Below are positions 9,403-15,320 of a stretch of 18,951 nt of DNA, in pieces (position 1 is the first letter of the stretch; each line of letters starts with the position of its first letter). The stretch is taken from positions 1-18,951 of the forward strand of contig JAITNE010000107.1 of assembly GCA_031290635.1 (NCBI GenBank), in the 5' to 3' direction. The notes under the pieces are model-generated. The model was not told the origin of the DNA. It made no database searches and saw only the letters and a program-made list of their open reading frames with translations. The DNA is from Tannerella sp. GTDB taxonomy: Bacteria > Bacteroidota > Bacteroidia > Bacteroidales > Tannerellaceae. The position numbers were made by a program, and so were the translations under genes.

Positions 9403-9410
9403 CAAAGATA
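9403..9410 (-). promoter_or_regulatory. -7 promoter element of the envelope-uvrA operon
   Basis: TATCTTTG on the minus strand matches TAnnTTTG. Transcription should start near 9396, so the ATG at 9378 is preferred over the in-frame ATG at 9393, which would leave almost no leader. It is back to back with the promoter at 9433-9440. Confidence 0.65.
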
Positions 9411-9432
9411 CTAAATATTCAAAAATTATTTC

Positions 9433-9440
9433 TAACTTTG
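9433..9440 (+). promoter_or_regulatory. -7 promoter element of the LysM-PBP1 gene
   Basis: TAACTTTG on the plus strand matches TAnnTTTG and lies 31 bp before the ATG at 9472. With the opposing element at 9403-9410 it forms a compact divergent promoter pair. Confidence 0.65.
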
Positions 9441-9471
9441 CGCTGTTATTATAATCGTAATTCACACTGCA

Positions 9472-11241
9472 ATGAGTAAATTTTTGTTTTTCTCCATACT
9501 TATAGCCTCTTTAATGACGGCAACAAGCCTCTTCGCTCAAGAGGAGGATGTATTTTATCATACCGTCGAACGCGGGCAGACGGTCTATTCTATTGCCAAG
9601 ATGTATGACGTGAAAGTCGATGACATCTACCGGCTTAATATCAACAGCGAAGAATCCATCAAGGCGGGTTCACAGCTGAGGATTCCGCAGAAAAAGGCCG
9701 CAATCAAGGCTGAAGTCGAAGGCGTCTATCTGTTTCATACCATTCAGGCCAAAGAAACGCTCTACGGGGTATCCCAAAAGTACGGCGTAAGCGCTGAGAG
9801 CATCATCGAAGCTAACCCCGGACTGTCGAACCTCAGTTTCGCTACAGGCAAGATTATTCGCATTCCCTCAAATGTCAAGCCTAAGCAGACAACCGAGATA
9901 GTCGAGACCCGCAGAGGGGTTAAAGAGGTTTACTATACCATCCTCGAAAAGGAGACTGTCTATAATCTGTGCAAGAGATTCAAGACGACCGAACAGGAAC
10001 TGCTCAAGCTCAACCCCGAACTTGCAGGCGGTCTGCGCAAAGGCATGACAATACGTATCCCTCTGAGGATTAACGAAGACGACATTAGCCGGGAAGATGA
10101 GCTTGACGCCGGCGAGGTGAACGCCATGCTCGACGCACGGACGGCTGCCAAGCCGGTGAAGGCAGCCCGGATAGCTCTGCTGTTGCCCTACAATGCCACT
10201 AATCCGAAAGTTATAGCAGGCGGATCGTCTATCACCGAATATTACGAAGGCATGTTACTTGCTGCCGATAGCTTGCGCCGTATGGGTTACATAACCGAGC
10301 TGTTCGTCTTTGACATCGGCGACCGCAAGGAAGATCTGCAGAAAATCCTTGACGAGGATGCTGATGTACTCGAAAGCGTCAGTCTTATAATCGGAGGCGT
10401 TTCCAACGAGCAGATACGGCTGATTTCCGACTTTGCCCTCAAATACAAGAAGAAATATGTTATTCCCATCACTTCCAAGAACGATGAAGTGCTGACTAAC
10501 GCCTACGTTTTTCAGGTCAATACGCCTCAGACATATCTTTGTGATAATGCGGCTTTTGCGGCGGCTAACCTCTTCGACAAATATAATATTGTTTTTATCG
10601 ACACCAAAGATAAGGACGAACAGACCGACTTCATCAATACTTTCAAGAAGGAACTGAGAGGTCGCACGACGTCTTTCAGGGATTTTACGTATAACGAGGA
10701 TACTTTCGAGTCGAAGATAATCGCCGACCTGAGCGCCGACAAGCCTAACCTCATCATTCCGCTTTCCAATACGGAAGAGGCTTTGAATAAGATTACAACC
10801 GTCCTGCGCTCGATTACAAACACCAAGCCGGAGTACAAAATCACGCTCTTAGGATATCCTGTATGGCAATCATACAATAAATGTCTGGATGATTACCACG
10901 CCCTCGACACCTATATCTACAGCCTCTTCTATGCAGACAATCTCAATCCTGACGTCAAAGCATTTTACGACACCTACAGGAATTGGTACAGCAAAAGCCC
11001 TTCTCAAAAGCCTTTCCCCAAGTATTCGATGTTAGGCTTCGATACGGGGATGTACTTCTTCGGCTCGCTGCAAAAACACGGCGAAAACTTCGAGACCGAA
11101 CTGCCTGCAACCAAGCACAAAAGTTTGCAGATAGGTTTCAACTTCGAGCGCGTCAACAATTGGGGAGGATTCATCAATACTAATATCTACATCGTCCACT
11201 ACAACAAGGACTTCACCATTACCCGTTCCGATTTCAAATGA
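9472..11241 (+). CDS. LysM x3 protein with periplasmic-binding-protein type 1 domain
   Basis: Protein of 589 residues with a Sec signal peptide (cleavage probably after SLFAQ). Three LysM domains follow at about 29-72 (HTVERGQTVYSIAKMY), 88-132 (HTIQAKETLYGVSQKY) and 154-197 (YTILEKETVYNLCKRF), each ending in R-I-P. From about residue 231 (KAARIALLLPYN) to the end there is a type 1 periplasmic binding fold like that of amino-acid ABC transporter receptors. LysM binds peptidoglycan, so this is probably a wall-bound periplasmic protein. No transporter genes are nearby, so a role as a solute receptor is unproven; a scaffold or sensor role is equally possible. The stop lies within a 26-bp sequence that recurs 40 bp downstream. 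Confidence 0.88.
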   Translation: MSKFLFFSILIASLMTATSLFAQEEDVFYHTVERGQTVYSIAKMYDVKVDDIYRLNINSEESIKAGSQLRIPQKKAAIKAEVEGVYLFHTIQAKETLYGVSQKYGVSAESIIEANPGLSNLSFATGKIIRIPSNVKPKQTTEIVETRRGVKEVYYTILEKETVYNLCKRFKTTEQELLKLNPELAGGLRKGMTIRIPLRINEDDISREDELDAGEVNAMLDARTAAKPVKAARIALLLPYNATNPKVIAGGSSITEYYEGMLLAADSLRRMGYITELFVFDIGDRKEDLQKILDEDADVLESVSLIIGGVSNEQIRLISDFALKYKKKYVIPITSKNDEVLTNAYVFQVNTPQTYLCDNAAFAAANLFDKYNIVFIDTKDKDEQTDFINTFKKELRGRTTSFRDFTYNEDTFESKIIADLSADKPNLIIPLSNTEEALNKITTVLRSITNTKPEYKITLLGYPVWQSYNKCLDDYHALDTYIYSLFYADNLNPDVKAFYDTYRNWYSKSPSQKPFPKYSMLGFDTGMYFFGSLQKHGENFETELPATKHKSLQIGFNFERVNNWGGFINTNIYIVHYNKDFTITRSDFK

Positions 11242-11292
11242 AACTGTTTTTAGTTCAATAACCAGCTCCGATTTCAAATGAAACTGTTTTTA
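11227..11292 (+). repeat. 40-bp-spaced direct repeat across a gene junction
   Basis: A 26-bp sequence at 11227-11252 recurs exactly at 11267-11292, offset by 40 bp. Each copy contains AAATGAAACTG, in which the stop of the LysM gene (TGA, 11239-11241) overlaps a potential ATG. In the first copy the ATG at 11238 opens only MKLFLVQ before TAA; in the second, the ATG at 11278 starts the next gene. The simplest reading is a tandem duplication that separated an originally ATGA-overlapping pair. Confidence 0.95.
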
Positions 11293-11934
11293 CTTCTCTT
11301 CCTTATTATCTCTGTCCCGCTTGCGAATGCGCAGATTGTGCAGACCTTGCCTTACGAGTTTGTAGTCGGTATTTCGGGAGGCTCTACATTCTCGTCGGTT
11401 ACTTTTAATCCAAAGGTAGTGCAGGGTACGATTAACGGCCTTACTTTTGGTCTTATCGGTCGCATGACTATGGCGGAGAACGTCGGGCTGCAGATTGAAC
11501 TGAATTATGCCGAAGAGGGTTGGGCGGAGAAGTTTGAAGAACAGCCGGAGTACCGTTACGAACGCCGTCTGCGCTATCTGCAATTTCCGTTCTACACTCG
11601 CGTACAGTTTGGCGGACGCACGGTAAAAGCTTTTGTCAATGCCGGGCCGCAGATAGGTTACATGTTAAGCGAGGCTACCGACGAAAACCTCAACGGCGAA
11701 GCGCCCGGCAAGGTTAACGCTCAGCATGATATGAAGGTCTCGAACCGCTTTGACTGGGGATTGAGTGGCGGCGCAGGCGTCGAACTGCGTACTTCGGTCG
11801 GCTATTTCACTATCGAAGGGAGATATTTGTATGCCTTAGGCGATATTTATTCCACAAGTCGCGCCGACTACTTCTCCAAAGCTTCAGCTCAAACAATCAC
11901 CGCCAAAGTAGCGTATCTGTTTGTGATACATTAG
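11278..11934 (+). CDS. PorT-like outer-membrane beta-barrel protein
   Basis: Protein of 218 residues with a clear signal peptide (MKLFLLLFLIISVPLANA, cleavage before Q19). The rest alternates polar and hydrophobic residues in strands typical of the small PorT-type outer-membrane barrel family: GISGGSTFSS, LGLQIELNYAEEG-like segments, YLQFPFYTRVQFG, AFVNAGPQIGYML, DWGLSGGAGVEL and a final strand ending in AYLFVIH. Such proteins sit in the outer membrane; some family members support type IX secretion, but this one cannot be placed from sequence alone. It follows the LysM-PBP1 gene in an operon whose overlap was broken by a 40-bp duplication. Its stop is 3 bp from the convergent flavin reductase stop. 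Confidence 0.82.
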   Translation: MKLFLLLFLIISVPLANAQIVQTLPYEFVVGISGGSTFSSVTFNPKVVQGTINGLTFGLIGRMTMAENVGLQIELNYAEEGWAEKFEEQPEYRYERRLRYLQFPFYTRVQFGGRTVKAFVNAGPQIGYMLSEATDENLNGEAPGKVNAQHDMKVSNRFDWGLSGGAGVELRTSVGYFTIEGRYLYALGDIYSTSRADYFSKASAQTITAKVAYLFVIH

Positions 11935-11937
11935 CTG

Positions 11938-12501
11938 TCACTTCTTCTTTACCGTCCATCCGAAGTATCCTATTACATCATCCAGACCGTAATAGTTACC
12001 GTGAACATAAACGAGCAGATCGGCGCGTTTAAGGTCGAAAGCGCCGGTTGCGGGGTCTAAATAGCGGTCGTCGATACGGACATTTACTACATCCGAAATA
12101 AACATGTCGTGCGAGCCGAGCGCAAGTACTTCCTTCACTCTGCACTCGATGCAGACGGGCGACTGCTCTATCAGCGGCGCTCGCACTATCGACGACTTGC
12201 CGGCGGTAAGTTCCATCTCGGCAAACTTGTTATGATCGCGTCCGGAAACTACGCCGCACCAGTCTGTAGCCTTAGCCATCTCGCGGGTAGTAAGGTTGAT
12301 AACGTACTCCATCTGCTTTTTCAGAACAGGATAGGAATGACGCTCAGGACGCACCGAGATATAACACATTGGAGGGTTAGAGCAGATAGTGCCGATCCAG
12401 CTGACGGTCATAATATTGTATTCCGATTCTTCGCCGCCGCAGCTAATCATCGCTGCCGGCAAGGGGTAAATCATTGTCCCCGGTTTCCAATCTATCTTCA
12501 C
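11938..12501 (-). CDS. Flavin reductase-like FMN-binding protein
   Basis: Protein of 187 residues with the flavin reductase-like split-barrel pattern: PLPAAMISCGG, NIMTVSWIGTICSNPPMCYISVRPERHSY, YVINLTTREMAKATDWCGVVSGRDHNK in the middle, and a C-terminal VYVHGNYYGL. These proteins bind FMN and many reduce flavins with NAD(P)H; the substrate is unknown. The start is GTG (12499-12501), whose first base is the last base of the pyrI stop (TAGTG). No ATG in a better position keeps the conserved N-terminus MKIDWKPGTMIYP, so I accept GTG. It is the third gene after pyrB and pyrI and has no obvious pathway link to them. Confidence 0.88.
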   Translation of the reverse strand: MKIDWKPGTMIYPLPAAMISCGGEESEYNIMTVSWIGTICSNPPMCYISVRPERHSYPVLKKQMEYVINLTTREMAKATDWCGVVSGRDHNKFAEMELTAGKSSIVRAPLIEQSPVCIECRVKEVLALGSHDMFISDVVNVRIDDRYLDPATGAFDLKRADLLVYVHGNYYGLDDVIGYFGWTVKKK

Positions 12502-12515
12502 TATGCGTTATTCAC
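12497..12515 (-). repeat. GAATAAC-type repeat copy at the pyrI stop / flavin reductase start
   Basis: On the minus strand, GTGAATAACGCATAGTGAA matches 17 of 19 bases of GTGAATAACGAACAGTGAA at 14780-14798, the heptamer array at the aldolase stop, which lies in the opposite orientation. The copy encodes the last residues and the stop of pyrI and supplies the GTG start of the flavin reductase. Confidence 0.7.
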
Positions 12516-12962
12516 TATTTTAATATCTTCCTTATTGATTTTGCGTTCGCAGTAGCGGCATTTGATAGTGCCCATTCCGCGATCTATGACATAGAAGCGG
12601 GAGTCCATCGGTTCGTTGTTTGAGATACACTTGGGGTTGTTGCATTTGACGACGCCAACAAGTTCGTCCGGCAGGCTGACAAACTTCTTCTCTACTACCT
12701 CATAGTCGCGGATGATGTTAAGCACCACATTAGGAGCGACCAGAGCTATACGGTTTATCTCATCTTTCTCGAAGAACTTGTCCGCAATCTTTATCACACC
12801 CTTGCGCCCCATCTTTTTACTTTCGAGGTTATTGCCGATAGTGATACGGTTCTCCGTTTTATCGAGGCCAATCAACTGCGCCACTTTAAACAGATGTTCC
12901 GGCGGGATATGGTCTATAGCTGTGCCGTTTTCGAGGGCGGCTACCTGTAATTCCTTTGACAT
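12501..12962 (-). CDS. pyrI: Aspartate carbamoyltransferase regulatory subunit
   Basis: Regulatory chain of aspartate transcarbamoylase, 153 residues. It binds nucleotide effectors and joins PyrB trimers. The N-terminal part carries the allosteric-domain pattern ([21 protein letters not shown]). The zinc site is complete: C107, C112, C135 and C138 in a C-x4-C-x22-C-x2-C layout. The presence of PyrI suggests a dodecameric, allosterically regulated enzyme as in enterobacteria. It follows pyrB by 48 bp, a gap that contains a heptamer repeat, and overlaps the flavin reductase start by one base. The last residues (VNNA) are encoded by a repeat sequence. Confidence 0.97.
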   Translation of the reverse strand: MSKELQVAALENGTAIDHIPPEHLFKVAQLIGLDKTENRITIGNNLESKKMGRKGVIKIADKFFEKDEINRIALVAPNVVLNIIRDYEVVEKKFVSLPDELVGVVKCNNPKCISNNEPMDSRFYVIDRGMGTIKCRYCERKINKEDIKIVNNA

Positions 12963-12989
12963 GATTTTCAGTATATTTTAAACAGTTAA

Positions 12990-13022
12990 TTCTCAATTCT
13001 CAATTCTCAATTATTCATTCAC
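12990..13022. repeat. Heptamer tandem repeat at the pyrB stop
   Basis: Three perfect 7-bp copies (TTCTCAA on plus, i.e. GAATTGA-phase on minus) occupy 12990-13010, directly after the pyrB stop (13011-13013). The heptamer register continues as degenerate units into the pyrB 3' end (TAATTGA, GAATGAA). No stem-loop or U tract marks it as a terminator. Confidence 0.9.
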
Positions 13023-13928
13023 TATTCCCAGCACATCGCATATAATAGCTTCGCGGGTAAAAAGTCCGTTCCTTGCCTGCTGAATATAGTAAGCCTTGGG
13101 GTTGTTGTCCACGTCGTAGGTAATCTCGTTGACCCTCGGCAGAGGATGGAGGATACGCAAGTTAGGACGCGAGTTGTCGAGCATCCTGTTCCGCAGGATA
13201 TAAACGTTCTTGACCCGTTCATACTCTACAATATCGGTAAAACGTTCCTTTTGCACCCGCGTCATATAAAGAATATCCGTTTGGTTGATAATATCTTCCG
13301 AGAAGACCGTATGTTCCTGATATTCGATATGATGTTGACGGCAGATACGCTTCTGTTCATCGGGCATTCGGAGTTCGACGGGCGCGATAAAATGAAACTT
13401 CGGGCTGAAGTGCGACATGCCCGCAATCAGCGAGTGAACCGTGCGCCCATACTTGAGGTCTCCCACCATGGTAACGGTCAGATTATCGAGCCGCCCCTGC
13501 GTTTTACGGATAGAATAGAGGTCGAGCAAAGTCTGGGAGGGATGTTGATTAGCCCCGTCGCCGGCGTTGATAACCGGCACATCGGTAACTTCGGAGGCAT
13601 ACCTCGCCGCGCCTTCAAGGTGATGTCGCATGATGATTACATCGGCATAGTTGCTCACCATCAGAATAGTATCCTTCAAGGTTTCACCCTTTGAGGAGCT
13701 GGTCGTCGAGGCGTCCTGAAAGCCTATCACACGCCCTCCAAGCCTGTTTATCGCCGTCTCAAAGCTAAGACGGGTACGGGTAGAAGGCTCAAAAAACAGC
13801 GTAGCCGCCACCCGACCTTCCAGCAGGTTACGGTTCGGACAGCGTTCAAACTGTTCCGCGCTGTCGATAATCCTTAGAATATCCTCTTTGGCGCATTGAT
13901 CAATAGAAACTAAACTTTTCTTCAACAT
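13011..13928 (-). CDS. pyrB: Aspartate carbamoyltransferase catalytic subunit
   Basis: Catalytic chain of aspartate transcarbamoylase, 305 residues, which condenses carbamoyl phosphate with aspartate in pyrimidine synthesis. Active-site motifs are complete: FFEPSTRTR (carbamoyl-phosphate loop, S49-R53), [10 protein letters not shown], the TRVQKERF aspartate-loop segment and HPLPRVNEI. The length is standard. Transcription probably starts near 14042 from a TAnnTTTG element, giving a leader of about 114 nt that consists almost wholly of 21-bp repeats and contains a short upstream reading frame. pyrI follows 48 bp downstream. The 3' end runs into a heptamer repeat. Confidence 0.98.
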   Translation of the reverse strand: MLKKSLVSIDQCAKEDILRIIDSAEQFERCPNRNLLEGRVAATLFFEPSTRTRLSFETAINRLGGRVIGFQDASTTSSSKGETLKDTILMVSNYADVIIMRHHLEGAARYASEVTDVPVINAGDGANQHPSQTLLDLYSIRKTQGRLDNLTVTMVGDLKYGRTVHSLIAGMSHFSPKFHFIAPVELRMPDEQKRICRQHHIEYQEHTVFSEDIINQTDILYMTRVQKERFTDIVEYERVKNVYILRNRMLDNSRPNLRILHPLPRVNEITYDVDNNPKAYYIQQARNGLFTREAIICDVLGIVNE

Positions 13929-13975
13929 ATTACCGGGGATTTATTTCCTGTTATATCTAAAATCTTTTCTGTCAT
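13922..13975 (-). CDS. Possible 17-residue upstream reading frame overlapping the pyrB start
   Basis: In the predicted pyrB leader an ATG at 13973-13975 opens [17 protein letters not shown] and stops at TGA (13922-13924), running past the pyrB start codon (13926-13928) in another frame. It is encoded by the 21-bp leader repeats, and I see no strong ribosome site. It could affect pyrB translation or be accidental. Confidence 0.3.
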   Translation of the reverse strand: MTEKILDITGNKSPVIC

Positions 13976-14045
13976 ATCCAATATCTTTTCAGGTTGATTT
14001 AATATCTTTCGAGTTATCTCTGCTATCTTCCCTGATTGATTCGCG
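13938..14045 (-). repeat. Five 21-bp tandem repeats in the pyrB leader
   Basis: Five contiguous imperfect 21-bp units run from 13941 to 14045. In the phase starting at 13938, 13959, 13980, 14001 and 14022 they share a plus-strand core AATATCTTT (or AAAATCTTTT, GCTATCTTCC). On the minus strand one frame reads as heptads such as EKILDMT and EKILDIT, but this frame has no start codon near the promoter. The same core and phase recur at 15051-15155. Confidence 0.85.
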
Positions 14046-14048
14046 ACA

Positions 14049-14056
14049 CAAAAGTA
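14049..14056 (-). promoter_or_regulatory. -7 promoter element of pyrBI
   Basis: TACTTTTG on the minus strand fits TAnnTTTG. A TTTG lies 22 bp further upstream (14079-14082), slightly beyond the usual -33 spacing. Transcription would begin near 14042, immediately before the leader repeats. Confidence 0.6.
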
Positions 14057-14087
14057 ATTATTTTTTTTCTATAACGCACAAATTTCG

Positions 14088-14095
14088 TACATTTG
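14088..14095 (+). promoter_or_regulatory. -7 promoter element of the KDPG/KHG aldolase gene
   Basis: TACATTTG on the plus strand fits TAnnTTTG and lies 25 bp before the ATG at 14121, giving a short leader of about 19 nt. It diverges from the pyrB promoter. Confidence 0.65.
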
Positions 14096-14120
14096 CAACC
14101 TCATAAACAAGAAAAACGAT

Positions 14121-14783
14121 ATGGCAAAATTCAGCAAGTTAGAGGTTTTAAACACCATTGTCCGCACAGGCATAGTCCCTGTTTACTACAACAAGAACTC
14201 CGAGACGGCGCGGAACGTCCTTGAAGCATGTTATTTAGGCGGCATTCGCGCCTTCGAGTTCACTAATCGCGGCGATTTCGCGCAGGACGTTTTCGCCAAG
14301 TTAGTAAAGTATGCCGCCAAGGAATGTCCCGAGATGATACTTGGCGTCGGCTCGATAGTTGACGCACCTACGGCGTCGATGTACATGCAGACAGGCGCAA
14401 ACTTCGTCGTAGGCCCGCTCTTCAACCCCGACGTAGCCAAAGTCTGCAACCGTCGACTTGTACCTTACACCCCCGGTTGCGGCTCGGTAAGCGAGATAGG
14501 CTTTGCCCAGGAAGCGGGCTGCGACCTCTGCAAGATATTCCCTGCGGGCAGTGTAGGCGGCGTATCCTTCGTCAGCAACATCCTTGCGCCGATGCCCTGG
14601 ACTATGATAATGGCAACCGGCTCGGTCGAGCCAACCGAAGAAAACCTCTCCGCATGGTTTCGTTCCGGCGTAACCGCCGTCGGCATGGGTTCAAAACTAT
14701 TCCCCAAAGAAGCCATCATCACGGGCAACTTCCAAGTCATCACCGACCTCTGCGAAAAAGCCCTCAAATACGTAAAGAAGTGA
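14121..14783 (+). CDS. eda: Bifunctional KDPG/KHG aldolase
   Basis: Class I aldolase of 220 residues that splits 2-keto-3-deoxy-6-phosphogluconate to pyruvate and glyceraldehyde 3-phosphate (and 4-hydroxy-2-oxoglutarate to pyruvate and glyoxylate). The Schiff-base lysine is K138 in CKIFPAG. E46 in FEFTNR corresponds to the catalytic acid/base, and R15-GIVPVYY is the phosphate-side strand. The remaining (beta/alpha)8 motifs ([26 protein letters not shown]) are intact. It stands alone, without kdgK, uxa or edd genes in the window, so sugar-acid use cannot be inferred from context. The stop codon is the first part of a heptamer repeat array. Confidence 0.95.
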   Translation: MAKFSKLEVLNTIVRTGIVPVYYNKNSETARNVLEACYLGGIRAFEFTNRGDFAQDVFAKLVKYAAKECPEMILGVGSIVDAPTASMYMQTGANFVVGPLFNPDVAKVCNRRLVPYTPGCGSVSEIGFAQEAGCDLCKIFPAGSVGGVSFVSNILAPMPWTMIMATGSVEPTEENLSAWFRSGVTAVGMGSKLFPKEAIITGNFQVITDLCEKALKYVKK

Positions 14784-14823
14784 ATAACGAACAGTGAATA
14801 ACGAATAACGAACAGTGAATATC
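14780..14823 (+). repeat. GAA-initial heptamer array at the aldolase stop codon
   Basis: Six heptamers in register from 14782: GAATAAC, GAACAGT, GAATAAC, GAATAAC, GAACAGT, GAATATC. The aldolase stop (TGA, 14781-14783) overlaps the first. The last units create a perfect 7-bp hairpin, ACAGTGA-ATA-TCACTGT (14812-14828). It lacks a U tract, so it is at best a weak or factor-dependent terminator. Confidence 0.9.
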
Positions 14824-14844
14824 ACTGTCATTAACTGTTCATTA

Positions 14845-14949
14845 TGTTTGGTAGCCTACGCATTATGATTGGTAGTCTACGCATTCTGTTTGATAGCATA
14901 ACTGTTTAGTTTGATAGCCTGACTGTTTAATTTGGCAGCATAACTACGT
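14845..14949. repeat. Five imperfect 21-bp tandem repeats
   Basis: Units at 14845-14865, 14866-14886, 14887-14907, 14908-14928 and 14929-14949 share a TTTGRTAGC core (one copy TTTGGCAGC) at the same position. The first two end in CTACGCATT; the third and fourth end in ACTGTTT. One plus frame gives heptads FGSLRIM, IGSLRIL and FDSITV, but stops interrupt it. The block continues the 21-bp spacing of the preceding heptamer array without a break (14782-14949 is 168 bp). Confidence 0.85.
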
Positions 14950-14980
14950 GGAAGATTAGGAAGAATGCACCGTATGTTGA

Positions 14981-15022
14981 CCTCAACGCGTAACGCGTTG
15001 TCCTAAACGCGTAACGCATTCC
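14981..15022. repeat. Two 21-bp repeats with a palindromic ACGCGT core
   Basis: Units at 14981-15001 and 15002-15022 share CCTmAACGCGTAACGC. In the first unit CAACGCGT-A-ACGCGTTG (14984-15000) is an inverted repeat perfect except for the central base. Two MluI-type hexamers lie in this block. It could be a protein-binding site; no gene is associated. Confidence 0.8.
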
Positions 15023-15031
15023 CTCTATTAT

Positions 15032-15250
15032 TTATAGCAGAGAAGGTAACAATAACTCTGGGTAGCTTACTAATATCTCTGAATACATTATCAAAATCTC
15101 CGGGTAGCTTACTAATATCTCTGAGGACATCATCAGTATCCCGTATTTAAGACCTGCCGAACTTATACTCGATACCGATGATACCTCCCGGACTACTTTC
15201 TCCTTAAAACAATTACTGTAACGATAATACGTTCTGATACTTTTTGTCAT
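15032..15250 (-). pseudogene. Relic of a transposase OrfA N-terminus fused to 21-bp repeats
   Basis: An ATG at 15248-15250, preceded by GGAGAAAG, opens a 72-codon frame. Its first 38 codons (MTKSIRTYYRYSNCFKEKVV, then REVSS and AGLKYGI) look like the N-terminal helix-turn-helix part of the IS3-type OrfA transposases common in Bacteroidota. After KYGI the expected second half is missing. The frame instead runs through repeats as heptads ILMMSSE, ILVSYPE, ILIMYSE, ILVSYPE and ends after LLLPSLL. No OrfB and no terminal inverted repeats are visible. I read it as a degraded insertion-sequence fragment; whether a peptide is made is unknown. Confidence 0.6.
15051..15155 (-). repeat. 21-bp tandem repeats related to the pyrB-leader repeats
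   Basis: Units starting at 15051, 15072, 15093, 15114 and 15135 share AATATCTCTG or a close variant on the plus strand. Units one and three are nearly identical (both have GGGTAGCTTACT). The core AATATCTYT lies in the same phase and strand as in the units at 13959-14042. The repeats begin exactly where the transposase-like sequence ends. Confidence 0.85.
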
Positions 15251-15299
15251 GCTTTCTCCTCTATTTTTGTACACCTGTGGCAGGACATGACAATAACTT

Positions 15300-15320
15300 C
15301 TAATTCCTAATTCCTAATTC
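15300..15320. repeat. Three perfect heptamers forming the 3' end of birA
   Basis: CTAATTC is repeated three times on plus (GAATTAG on minus). Read in the birA frame they encode the last residues (ELGIRN) and the stop codon, so the array provides the gene's own terminus. Confidence 0.92.

Noticed and set aside
14784..15299. A complete insertion sequence
   Set aside because: Only an OrfA-like N-terminal fragment is present. There is no OrfB or DDE region, and I found no terminal inverted repeats or target duplications.
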